A program made the position numbers and the translations under genes. A stretch of DNA of 22,737 nucleotides from Thioalkalivibrio nitratireducens. Lineage in GTDB: Bacteria > Pseudomonadota > Gammaproteobacteria > Ectothiorhodospirales > Ectothiorhodospiraceae. The number at the start of each line of letters is the position of its first letter. Position 1 is the stretch's first letter. Below, piece by piece: positions 1-7,504 of the stretch. The DNA lies in contig JAABSN010000040.1 in NCBI GenBank assembly GCA_011390385.1, forward strand, positions 1 through 22,737, given 5' to 3'. The notes beneath the pieces were generated by a model that worked only from the letters and a program-made list of their open reading frames with translations, did not search any database and had not been told where the DNA came from.

Positions 1-2
1 TT

Positions 3-50
3 TTCATCTTGCAGCGTGGCCATTGGCGATGGCAGTTAGCGTCAAAGAGC
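3..50. repeat. Possible companion segment of the dispersed repeat
   Basis: This stretch shares ordered short blocks (GCAGCG, TGGCCAT, GTTAGC) with 19676-19727. There too it lies next to a copy of the hairpin repeat, but on its other side. The blocks are separated by unequal gaps, so the match is degenerate. It may be the spacer of a once-tandem repeat family. No coding function is seen. Confidence 0.35.
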
Positions 51-54
51 CCGC

Positions 55-163
55 GTAGGGTGCCGCGAGGCGTAGCCGAGCCGCACCGATACCACGCCGG
101 TCCGGACCCCCAGGCGACCAAGCCGCGATCGGTGCAATTCGCTGTGCTCCTTGACACCCTACG
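55..163. repeat. REPIN-like doublet of 36-nt hairpin repeats
   Basis: Two 36-nt units lie in opposite orientation. Unit A (55-90) runs from GTAGGGTG to GCACCGAT; unit B (128-163) runs from ATCGGTGC to CACCCTACG. The outer ends are reverse complements, and each unit can itself fold as an imperfect GGTG...CACC hairpin. A 37-nt spacer (91-127) separates them. Inverted pairs of short extragenic palindromes just past a stop codon are the usual arrangement of REP doublets (REPINs). The pair lies 3' of the outer membrane protein gene (stop at 207) and could end or protect that transcript. A third related copy is at 19633-19668. Confidence 0.7.
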
Positions 164-206
164 CCCTGCGTCATCGGGGGGGGCGCGAAAGTCGGACGCA
201 GCAAGC

Positions 207-1232
207 TCAATACAGCAGTTCGAGGCCCAAACCTACGGCCCAGGTGCTGTAGCGTTCCGGGTCATTTTCGCCGCGCGGCCAGAAATGGCCGACGATGACT
301 TCACCGAGCACCCAGTCGCGGTAAACCGGCTGGCTCCAGATGCCGCGCAGACCGTACTGCCGAACGGGAACATCCGCGCCGGTCTGGCCCCTGCCAAGCA
401 ACTCGAAAGACAATTCCCGTTCCTTGCCGAAGGCCTGGAACAGGCCGATGCTGGTGGACCATTCGGCACCATCGGTTTCGGTGCTGACCGTGGCCGAGTT
501 GCGCCAGCGTAACGCCGTGCGTGGATTCAGGGCCCGGGCATAATTCAACGTGGTGGTGGTGCCGAGACCGTCGTCAACGGCCAGGAACAGCGTTTGCCGG
601 TACTCGAGGTTGGCCTCGTCACTGAACCACCAGACGTTTCGGTAGCGGGCCTGAGCGTATGCCTTGTAGCCTCCGCGCACACCCAGACGCAGGTCGACAT
701 TTTCACGCAGGTAGTACCCGAGCCCCGCGAAGAAGGTCTGATCATCGTCGCGACTCTCCGGGGCGAGTTGCTGTGCGCGTCGGAAGGCTTCCGATTGGTC
801 GGTAACCAACTCCTGTTCGTTGTCGCGACCGATGAACACGTAGGCGCGCTTGCTCACGTTGGGCATGCGCACCCGCAGCTTGTAGCGAAAGTCGGTGCTG
901 TAGCCGTCGTCTTCGCGATACAGGCTGCGCACGCGCAGCGACCCCCACACGCGTCCTCCCTCGTCGAATGGCGTATCACCGAACCAGCTGTCGACGTTCG
1001 CGACCAGCCAGTAGGCACTCCCGTAGAGGCCTGCGCGTGTGCGGGTCAAGAGCTTGATCTCGTTCGGTTCATCGGTGCCGCCCTCGGCCGACGCGTCGAC
1101 CGGGGGTGCCGGGTCCGACAGCGCATCTCCATTGCCGGCGGCTGTCGCTTCCTGCTCACTCGCTTCCATGGCGCCAACGGTCTGCGCGCAGAGCAGCCCG
1201 ATGCCGATCATCAGTAATAGAGCCGACCGCAT
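207..1232 (-). CDS. Putative outer membrane beta-barrel protein
   Basis: A 341-residue protein I cannot assign to a named family. The N-terminus MRSALLLMIGIGLLCAQTVG is a clear signal peptide with a cleavage site near residue 21. An acidic, low-complexity linker (about 22-55) follows. The rest alternates polar and aromatic/hydrophobic residues in short strands (Trp/Tyr-rich, many Arg and Asp) and the protein ends in Leu-Leu-Tyr. A terminal aromatic residue is typical of BamA-assembled barrels, so I infer an outer membrane barrel. The ATG at 1232 is preferred because the signal peptide starts there and AGGA lies just upstream; an in-frame GTG at 1250 is possible. The gene lies about 195 nt downstream of lpxL on the same strand, so it may share that transcript or have its own promoter. 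No link to LPS can be proven from sequence alone. Confidence 0.75.
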   Translation of the reverse strand: MRSALLLMIGIGLLCAQTVGAMEASEQEATAAGNGDALSDPAPPVDASAEGGTDEPNEIKLLTRTRAGLYGSAYWLVANVDSWFGDTPFDEGGRVWGSLRVRSLYREDDGYSTDFRYKLRVRMPNVSKRAYVFIGRDNEQELVTDQSEAFRRAQQLAPESRDDDQTFFAGLGYYLRENVDLRLGVRGGYKAYAQARYRNVWWFSDEANLEYRQTLFLAVDDGLGTTTTLNYARALNPRTALRWRNSATVSTETDGAEWSTSIGLFQAFGKERELSFELLGRGQTGADVPVRQYGLRGIWSQPVYRDWVLGEVIVGHFWPRGENDPERYSTWAVGLGLELLY

Positions 1233-1238
1233 TTCCTG

Positions 1239-1246
1239 CCCCCCCC
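1239..1246 (-). other. Eight-base homopolymer at the start of the outer membrane protein gene
   Basis: A run of eight C on the plus strand (eight G on the coding strand) lies between an in-frame GTG (1250) and the preferred ATG (1232). Slippage here would alter the ribosome-binding spacing, or the frame if the GTG is used. Confidence 0.8.
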
Positions 1247-1427
1247 GCACGGTAACGCCTCAAATATGCCCGGATTGTTTCGCAGTTTACGCGACAAGTA
1301 CACCGTTGGCCGGGCGGAAAATTACCCACCCCCGACGACCCTTGTCAGGTTCGAGAGCATGCTCCTGCTTGCATCATCCATGAAAGCCGCGTGTCCGCGA
1401 GCATGAAGGATACCTGAAACTTGCCCG

Positions 1428-2363
1428 TCAGCCGTACGGGTCCGGAAGGTCCCTGCGTTTCTTGAACCGACGATGGCTCCAGAAGTACTGCTCCGGGGCT
1501 TCGCGGACCGCTTCCTCGATGACCCGGTTGATGCGGGCCGTATCGGCGATCGGGTCATCGCTGGGAAAGCCCTCGAGGGGCGGCTGCAAGACCAGCCGGT
1601 AGCGGCCGTTCTTGAGACGGAATCCGAAAAAAGGTAGTACCGGCGCGCGACTGATCCTGGCGATCCGATGCGTTGCGGTCTGTGTCGAGGCAGGGATCCC
1701 GAAAAACGGCACGAGCTCTCCGCGACGCCCGCGTGCGGCCTGGTCGGGTGCGTACCAGACGGGGACATTTCGCTTCAGTGTTCGCAGCAGACCCTTGATA
1801 TCGTTTCGATCGATCGCGGCTGCCGAATGAAGGGCGCGGTTGCGTCTGAACAGGTGGTCCACCACCGGATTCTCGTTCGGTCGATACATGGCCGCCATGG
1901 GTCGATGGTTGGTCAGGATGCGAGCGCAGAATTCCAGCGTGGTGAAGTGGGCGCTGAGCAGGAGCACACCGCGCCCCTGTTGCAGTGCATCGTCGAGGTG
2001 TTCCAGCCCTTCCAGGGTGTACATGCCCTCGAACCGGCGCGCGGGAGCCCACCATCCGGAAGCGGTCTCGAGGACACCGATCCCGGCTGCCTCGAAATGC
2101 GCGCGAAGAAGCGACTCGCGTTCCCGATCGGTCTTTTCGGGAAAGCACAGGCGGAGGTTGACGCGCGTGACGTGACGCCGATCCTTGCTCAGCCAGCGAA
2201 ACGTCCGGCCGATCATGCGACCGCTGCGCTGCTGCAAGCCAAACGGTAGTTGCGCCGCCAGCCAGGCCAGACCCGTGAGTATCCAGAAGGGCCAGGTCGA
2301 TGGTTTGAGCGGCAGGCCCGGGCGGGAAGGACTTTGCGTTTGGTCGGTCACCCTCTGGTTCAC
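1428..2363 (-). CDS. lpxL: Lipid A late acyltransferase (LpxL/HtrB family)
   Basis: A 311-residue member of the lysophospholipid acyltransferase-like family that adds a secondary acyl chain to Kdo-lipid A (lauroyl transfer in E. coli LpxL) at the inner face of the inner membrane. An N-terminal hydrophobic segment (about 23-45) would anchor it. The catalytic HX4E motif is visible as His139 and Glu144 in LLLSAHFTTLEF. Further family blocks are MYRPNENPVVD and WYAPDQA, and the length fits LpxL. The start is a GTG overlapping the waaA stop by 4 nt (GTGA), which implies translational coupling. Which acyl chain and position it uses (LpxL versus LpxM type) cannot be told from sequence; the HX4E form and the coupling to waaA favour LpxL. 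Confidence 0.9.
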   Translation of the reverse strand: MNQRVTDQTQSPSRPGLPLKPSTWPFWILTGLAWLAAQLPFGLQQRSGRMIGRTFRWLSKDRRHVTRVNLRLCFPEKTDRERESLLRAHFEAAGIGVLETASGWWAPARRFEGMYTLEGLEHLDDALQQGRGVLLLSAHFTTLEFCARILTNHRPMAAMYRPNENPVVDHLFRRNRALHSAAAIDRNDIKGLLRTLKRNVPVWYAPDQAARGRRGELVPFFGIPASTQTATHRIARISRAPVLPFFGFRLKNGRYRLVLQPPLEGFPSDDPIADTARINRVIEEAVREAPEQYFWSHRRFKKRRDLPDPYG

Positions 2364-3733
2364 TCCATTGGAAACTGATCGGGAGTGTACATGGACGTTT
2401 CTGCCATGGGGGCGATGCGCGTCAGCAATGGCTCCACGAGGTCCAATGTCCGATCCGCGGCGTCGCCATGAGCCTTCACCGTTGTCATTGCCAGCCGGCT
2501 CATCGCGTGTGCCTTCTCGGGATCCGTCAAAAGCCGTTCCATGGCCGCGCGCAGTTCGTCACCATCCGCGACCCGAATCATGGCGCCGGCCGCGACCAGT
2601 TCCTCGACGATGTCGGCGAAGTTCCCGACGTCCGGTCCGATGATCACCGGGCAACCGCAGGCGATGGCTTCCAGCGGGTTCTGGCCGCCGTGGGCGACAA
2701 GGCTGCCGCCAATGAAGGCCGCGTCGGCCAGCGCATACAGGGACGCGAGCTCTCCCAGTGTGTCGAGCACGATCACGTCCTCGGTCCTGCGGGTTGCACG
2801 GATCCGTGATCGCTCCACTGCAGTGAAACCATGGGCCCGAACCTCCCTCACCACTTCCGGGGTCCGTGCAGGGTGTCGCGGTGCAAGCAGCAGGTGGATG
2901 CTGGCCGGTGCAAGGTTCTTGCGCAGATCGCCAAGTACTTTCAGCAGCTGTGTTTCTTCTCCGGGGTGGGTCGATCCCGCGAGCCAGAGCAGTCCCGGTG
3001 GCAACAGGGCACGGGTGAGGCTGGTTTCGCTTCGGGGCAGGGCCGGATCGTATTTCAGGTTTCCCGTGACCGTCACATGGCGAGCCCCCAGCTCCTCGAG
3101 GTGCCGTGCATCTTCGGGTCCCTGGGCGGCGACCCACTCCAGACCGGCCAACAACGGACCATAGAGCGTTCGGAATCGCCGGTAGGTGTTCCGGAGCCGG
3201 GGGCTCAGGCGTGCATTGACCAGCGCGCAGGGCACTGCGTCGCGCCGACACATGTGCAGCAGATTCGGCCAGAGTTCCGTTTCGATCAGGATCAGCGCCC
3301 CGGGGCGCAGGATCCGGATGAAGCGCCGCACGATCCAGGGGGAGTCCAGCGGAAGGTAGCGCACCGCGACGGGTAATCCATCGTTGCGCATGCGTTCGCC
3401 CTCGGCCCGGCCCGCCGGGGTCAGCGTCGTCAGCTGAATTCTCGGAGGTGGTCGGCGTTCGGCGAGGCGGCTCACGAGAGTGCGGGCAACGCGCATTTCG
3501 CCCAGTGAGACTGCGTGGATCCAGAGCGCGGGTCGTGGCTCCAGACGGGATCCGGCGCCGACCCGCTCGGCCAGATGCCTCCGGTATGCCGGCTCGCGTC
3601 GCGAGCGCCAGAGGAAGTGCAGGATTGCGACGGGGATCAGCAGGTGTATGAGCACGTTGTAGACTTGGCGAGCCACACGGAATCGCCATCCGTTTCGCAG
3701 CGTTGTCCCACTTGCGGGCGAACCGTTACCCAT
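2360..3733 (-). CDS. waaA: 3-deoxy-D-manno-octulosonic acid transferase (Kdo transferase)
   Basis: WaaA (KdtA), a family 30 glycosyltransferase, moves Kdo from CMP-Kdo to lipid IVA at the cytoplasmic side of the inner membrane. A membrane helix near residues 24-42 is followed by HLAERVG, the conserved Glu-containing block, and WIHAVSLGEM. ETELWPNLL, GSTHPGEETQLL and ACGCPVIIGPDVGNFADI are recognisable family blocks of the two Rossmann-like domains. The ATG at 3733 gives 457 residues, slightly long. A GTG at 3676 (residue 20) aligns better with the N-terminus of E. coli WaaA as I recall it, so the start is uncertain. It lies 51 nt downstream of gmhB and is translationally coupled to lpxL, consistent with one LPS core operon. 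Confidence 0.93.
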   Translation of the reverse strand: MGNGSPASGTTLRNGWRFRVARQVYNVLIHLLIPVAILHFLWRSRREPAYRRHLAERVGAGSRLEPRPALWIHAVSLGEMRVARTLVSRLAERRPPPRIQLTTLTPAGRAEGERMRNDGLPVAVRYLPLDSPWIVRRFIRILRPGALILIETELWPNLLHMCRRDAVPCALVNARLSPRLRNTYRRFRTLYGPLLAGLEWVAAQGPEDARHLEELGARHVTVTGNLKYDPALPRSETSLTRALLPPGLLWLAGSTHPGEETQLLKVLGDLRKNLAPASIHLLLAPRHPARTPEVVREVRAHGFTAVERSRIRATRRTEDVIVLDTLGELASLYALADAAFIGGSLVAHGGQNPLEAIACGCPVIIGPDVGNFADIVEELVAAGAMIRVADGDELRAAMERLLTDPEKAHAMSRLAMTTVKAHGDAADRTLDLVEPLLTRIAPMAETSMYTPDQFPME

Positions 3734-3784
3734 CGTTGCTCACCGGGCACCGTGGTTCGCCGTTACGGTTCCGCGCGGCATCGT

Positions 3785-4327
3785 TCATGGTGCCGGATCG
3801 CACCCGTGACCAAGAATCAGCCTGAGCGCTGCTTCCCAGTCCCTGACGCTGGAGACTTGCGATCCCCGACCCGATGGTTCGCTCTGCGCGCCGAGCAGGA
3901 CGCTGTGGCAGCCCGCGCGGCGCCCTGCCTCGACGTCGGACGGTTTGTCGCCGACCATGAAACTTCGCGACAGGTCTGCATCCAGCGTCTTCGCGGAACG
4001 CTGGATCATCAGCGGCGATGGCTTGCGGCAGGCGCAGGCGTCTTCCGGCGCATGCAGACAATACTGGCTGTCGTCGATCCGCACTCCCTGCTGTGCCAGC
4101 AGAGCCAGAAGGCGCGTGTGCACGGCGTCCACCGCATCGGTACCGAAATATCCCCGGCCAACGCCGGACTGGTTGCTGATGATGGCCAGGCGGAAACCGG
4201 CTTTCCGGCAGGCGGCGAGTGCTTCGGCGGTACCGGGCAGAAGTACGACCTGGTCAGGATGCCGAGGGTAGCCGACGTCCTGCATCAGTGTCCCGTCGCG
4301 GTCCAGAAAGACGGCGCGGCAGGACAT
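3785..4327 (-). CDS. gmhB: D-glycero-beta-D-manno-heptose-1,7-bisphosphate 7-phosphatase
   Basis: GmhB removes the 7-phosphate from heptose 1,7-bisphosphate in cytoplasmic ADP-heptose synthesis. The 180-residue product is a HAD-superfamily phosphatase: DRDGT near the N-terminus gives the catalytic Asp9 and Asp11, SNQSGVGRG (51-59) is motif II, and GDKPSD (126-131) holds the Mg-binding acid. A zinc knuckle typical of GmhB is visible as Cys90, His92, Cys98 and Cys100 (CLHAPEDACACRKP). The ATG at 4327 overlaps the gmhA stop by one base (TAATG), which fixes the start. It works between GmhA/HldE kinase and the HldE adenylyltransferase, both encoded next door. Confidence 0.95.
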   Translation of the reverse strand: MSCRAVFLDRDGTLMQDVGYPRHPDQVVLLPGTAEALAACRKAGFRLAIISNQSGVGRGYFGTDAVDAVHTRLLALLAQQGVRIDDSQYCLHAPEDACACRKPSPLMIQRSAKTLDADLSRSFMVGDKPSDVEAGRRAGCHSVLLGAQSEPSGRGSQVSSVRDWEAALRLILGHGCDPAP

Positions 4328-4938
4328 TATTCCCGTAATCCGGTGCCGGTCTCCGTCGGGATGCGGCCGTCCGCCAACGCCTCGTCGACACCCTGACAGA
4401 TGAGGTGTCCGAGGGTGATGTGGCTCTCCTGGATCCGCGCGGTAATCTTCGAGGGGACACGCAGGCATACGTCGGCGCGGCTGGCCAGAGCGCCTCCGCT
4501 TTCGCCAGTCAGTGCAACCGTGAACATGCCTCCGGCTCGGGCTGCATCGATGGCTGCGAGCACGTTGGCCGAGTCGCCACTGGTGCTGAACCCGAGCGCA
4601 ACGTCACCGGGGCGGCCGAGCGCGCGAATCTGCCGAAGGAAGATCTGATCGAAACCATAATCGTTGCCGATGCTGGTCAGGATCGAAGTGTCGGTCGTCA
4701 GCGCAATAGCGGGGAGCGGTCGTCGCTCCAGTGTGAATCGGCCGACCAGTTCCGCAGCCAGATGCTGCGAGTCCGCTGCGCTGCCGCCGTTGCCGAACAG
4801 GAAAACGCTGTGGCCGCGAGCGAGTGCCGCGACCACCGAATCGATCACATCGAGGATGGCGTCAGCCTGTTCCTCGGCCAGGCGGATCTTGATGCGGGCG
4901 CTTTCGCGCAACACTTCATGCAGGGTGTCCGGGGTCAT
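4327..4938 (-). CDS. gmhA: Phosphoheptose isomerase (sedoheptulose 7-phosphate isomerase)
   Basis: GmhA converts sedoheptulose 7-phosphate to D-glycero-D-manno-heptose 7-phosphate, the first step of ADP-heptose synthesis. The 203-residue product is a SIS-domain protein: FGNGGSAADSQH (48-59) and STSGDS (118-123) are the sugar-phosphate loops. His59 and Glu63, with Gln170 and His178 in ARIQESHITLGHLI, match the zinc-binding set of the family. The ATG at 4938 is preferred over a TTG seven codons upstream; GGA lies six bases before it. It is the first gene of the minus-strand cluster, divergent from hldE across a 326-nt region, so the steps before and after heptose phosphorylation are expressed from opposite strands of one locus. 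Confidence 0.95.
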   Translation of the reverse strand: MTPDTLHEVLRESARIKIRLAEEQADAILDVIDSVVAALARGHSVFLFGNGGSAADSQHLAAELVGRFTLERRPLPAIALTTDTSILTSIGNDYGFDQIFLRQIRALGRPGDVALGFSTSGDSANVLAAIDAARAGGMFTVALTGESGGALASRADVCLRVPSKITARIQESHITLGHLICQGVDEALADGRIPTETGTGLRE

Positions 4939-5264
4939 GGGCGTTCCGTCGGGAACCAAAGTGCGAAGCTTACCAAGAAAACTCCGAATTCTGCTTCAGA
5001 ACATGCACGGCGCTCATCGCTCAGCGATGTTCCCGGAGCCATTGACCCCACCGCTTCACTGTATACTCGGAGCGCTGACAACCGCCTTGATGTGCCTGGG
5101 ACGACATCCACATGCGGGATCGACCTGTGTGAAGAGGCAAGCCATCCATTCCTGGCGCTTAACGCGCGCCAACCGCGACATGATGTTTCTCGCATGATCG
5201 GAAAATCATCCTCGTTCGTGATCGCCGCTGGCGTCCCTCGCGCCAACGCTTCAGACTCATCAAG
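4939..5264. promoter_or_regulatory. Divergent intergenic region between gmhA and hldE
   Basis: A 326-nt gap that must hold the promoters of both LPS transcripts. On the plus strand TTGACC (5042-5047) and TATACT (5062-5067) resemble -35 and -10 boxes, but the 14-nt spacer is too short for a standard sigma-70 site. It has no convincing gene and no clear repeat. Confidence 0.4.
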
Positions 5265-6692
5265 ATGAACATCAGCCTTCCCGTTTTCGACGATGTCCGG
5301 ATCCTGGTCGTCGGCGATCTGATGCTGGATCGGTACTGGCACGGCGTCACCGAACGCATCTCCCCCGAGGCGCCGGTGCCGGTGGTCCATGTGCGCGACA
5401 TCGAACAGCGTCCCGGTGGCGCCGGCAACGTCGCCCTGAATCTGGCCGCCCTGGGGGCGTCGGCCGCGCTGGTCGGCGTAACCGGAGATGACGATGCAGC
5501 CGGGGATCTCGCACGCATACTCGGAAGCGCCGGGGTCGAATGCCATTTCCTGCGCCAGGCTGGCGTGGCAACCATCACCAAGCTGCGTGTGATCAGCCGA
5601 CATCAGCAATTGATCCGGCTCGATTTCGAGGATGGTCTGCCCGGATTGCAGGCGAGGGACCTCTTGCCACTTTGCATGTCGCAGATTGGGCAGGCGGCAC
5701 TGGTGGTGTTGTCGGATTACGGCAAGGGTGCGCTGCGCGAGCCTCGGGTGCTGATCGACACGGCCCGGAGCATGGGGCGGCCGGTGTTCGTCGATCCGAA
5801 GGGCCGGGATTTTTCGCTCTATCGTGGTGCCAGCATCATCACCCCGAACCTTGCGGAGTTCGAAACGGTCGTCGGGGAATGCGCGGATCCGGATGACATG
5901 GTCCGGCGCGGCGAAGTGCTTCTGGCCGAATGCGGGATTGATGCACTCCTGATTACCCGGGGTGCCGACGGCATGACGCTGGTGGTGCCGGGTGAGCCGC
6001 CGGTGCATCTCCCTGCGCATGCGCGCGAAGTTTTCGATGTGACCGGCGCGGGTGACACGGTGATTGCGGCTATTGCCGCTGGTGTCGCGGGTGGATTGCC
6101 GCTACCCGAGGCGATGGCGCTGGCCAACCTGGCAGCGGGCATCGTGGTCGGCAAACTGGGTACGGCCACTGCCAGCAGGGCCGAACTGCGACAGCTGTCC
6201 TCGGAGCAGGATCGTCGGGGCGAAGGTGTCGTTACCGAGGATGAATTGCTGGCGCTGGTCGCGGATGCCCGGACGCGCGGTGAGCGTCTGGTGATGACCA
6301 ATGGTTGTTTCGATCTCATCCACGCCGGCCATGTCGCCTATCTGCGGCAGGCGCGCGCGCGCGGAGACCGGCTCATCGTTGCCGTCAATGATGACGCTTC
6401 GGTCCATCGGTTGAAAGGTGGCGGGCGCCCGGTGAACACGCTGGCCGACCGTATGATGGTTCTGGCTGGGCTGGCTTCCGTGGACTGGGTTGTGCCGTTC
6501 TCGGAGGACACTCCGGCGCGACTGATTGCAGCGGTGACCCCGGATGTTCTGGTCAAGGGAGGGGATTACCGGCCAGACCAGATTGCGGGTCATGATGCGG
6601 TGGTCGCCAGCGGTGGAAAGGTCGAGATTCTCGAATTTGTCGATGGCTGTTCGACCACTGCGATGCTTTCCCGTCTGCGTGACGGGATCTGA
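5265..6692 (+). CDS. hldE: Bifunctional heptose 7-phosphate kinase / heptose 1-phosphate adenylyltransferase
   Basis: HldE (RfaE) catalyses two cytoplasmic steps to ADP-D-glycero-D-manno-heptose: phosphorylation of heptose 7-phosphate at C1, then, after GmhB, adenylylation. The 475 residues show both domains. Residues 1-315 are a PfkB-type kinase (VGDLMLDRYWHG, RISPEAPVPV, PGGAGNVALNL, and GAGD at 261-264 with the catalytic Asp264). Residues 340-475 are a nucleotidyltransferase (TNGCFDLIHAGH with HxGH at 353-356, and VKGGDY). The length is that of the fused gammaproteobacterial enzyme. The N-terminus MNISLPVFDD matches the family, although no strong ribosome-binding site is seen. It is the first gene of the plus-strand LPS cluster. 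Confidence 0.97.
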   Translation: MNISLPVFDDVRILVVGDLMLDRYWHGVTERISPEAPVPVVHVRDIEQRPGGAGNVALNLAALGASAALVGVTGDDDAAGDLARILGSAGVECHFLRQAGVATITKLRVISRHQQLIRLDFEDGLPGLQARDLLPLCMSQIGQAALVVLSDYGKGALREPRVLIDTARSMGRPVFVDPKGRDFSLYRGASIITPNLAEFETVVGECADPDDMVRRGEVLLAECGIDALLITRGADGMTLVVPGEPPVHLPAHAREVFDVTGAGDTVIAAIAAGVAGGLPLPEAMALANLAAGIVVGKLGTATASRAELRQLSSEQDRRGEGVVTEDELLALVADARTRGERLVMTNGCFDLIHAGHVAYLRQARARGDRLIVAVNDDASVHRLKGGGRPVNTLADRMMVLAGLASVDWVVPFSEDTPARLIAAVTPDVLVKGGDYRPDQIAGHDAVVASGGKVEILEFVDGCSTTAMLSRLRDGI

Positions 6693-6751
6693 TCGGCGGT
6701 CCGGTCCGTGGGCGGGATGCATGCCTGGGCAAGATTGATCCAGGAGGGCTG

Positions 6752-7504
6752 ATGGACGTTCGTTGGCAGCAATCCGGCTCCGAATACCTGATTCATGATG
6801 CCGCGCTTGAGCCAGCCCCCGAGTTCTGGATGCTGGAAGCATCTGCGCTCAGAGAGCACGGGCTGATCACGGCAGAAGGTGACGGAGGCCGCGGCCAGGT
6901 GCTCTATTTCGACCCGCCGATCCCGGCATCAGGCGGGCACTGGGTTCTCCGGCATTTCCTGCGCGGGGGCAGTGTCGCCCGCGTCCTGGGTGATCGCTAC
7001 CTCTGGACCGGCCTGCGGAGAAGTCGACCGTGGCGCGAATTCGAACTGATGGCTCGGATGCGGGACCAGGGCTTGCCGGTACCGCGCCCGGTTGCCGCTC
7101 GTGTGCAGCGGGCCGGCGCGTTTTACCGGGCCGATCTTGTAACGGTGAAGGTGCCGGACGCGAAATCGCTGGATCAATGCCTGCGTGAGGGGCCGGTTAC
7201 ATCTGCAATCTGGAGTCGGGTTGGTACCACGATCCGTCGTTTTCACGATGCTGGTTACTGCCACGCGGACCTGAACAGCAGGAACATCCTGGTCGATGCC
7301 TGTGAACGCATCTGGTTGCTGGACTGGGATCGCGGACAGCGGCGTGCACCCGGTACCTGGAAAGCCCGGAACCTGGCCCGTCTGCAACGCGACCTCAGAA
7401 AGCGTGCTCGGCTGCTGGCCCGCTGGCACTATTCGGAGACCGGTTTCGACCAGCTGCGCGCCGGTTATGCCGATGCGCTCGCGACGGGTGAGCATTGTGA
7501 CTGA
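6752..7504 (+). CDS. kdkA: 3-deoxy-D-manno-octulosonic acid kinase
   Basis: KdkA phosphorylates O-4 of Kdo on Kdo-lipid IVA at the inner membrane. The 250-residue product has a eukaryotic-like kinase fold: LPVPRPVAARV marks the N-lobe, YCHADLNSRNILVD holds the catalytic loop (His171, Asp173, Asn178), and LLDWDRG the metal-binding acid (Asp191 or Asp193). AGGAGG (6741-6746) sits five bases before the ATG. KdkA is known from organisms whose inner core carries one phosphorylated Kdo (Haemophilus, Vibrio); its presence suggests the same here, which is an inference because WaaA can be mono- or bifunctional. The 3' end overlaps the downstream glycosyltransferase by 8 nt. Confidence 0.93.
   Translation: MDVRWQQSGSEYLIHDAALEPAPEFWMLEASALREHGLITAEGDGGRGQVLYFDPPIPASGGHWVLRHFLRGGSVARVLGDRYLWTGLRRSRPWREFELMARMRDQGLPVPRPVAARVQRAGAFYRADLVTVKVPDAKSLDQCLREGPVTSAIWSRVGTTIRRFHDAGYCHADLNSRNILVDACERIWLLDWDRGQRRAPGTWKARNLARLQRDLRKRARLLARWHYSETGFDQLRAGYADALATGEHCD

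Noticed and set aside
5042..5067. TTGACC and TATACT as the hldE promoter
   Set aside because: Both boxes are good matches but 14 nt apart, too close for a normal sigma-70 site. Mentioned only in the intergenic entry.
4935..6020. 361-codon open frame on the minus strand
   Set aside because: Mostly antisense to the kinase domain of hldE; no domain seen.
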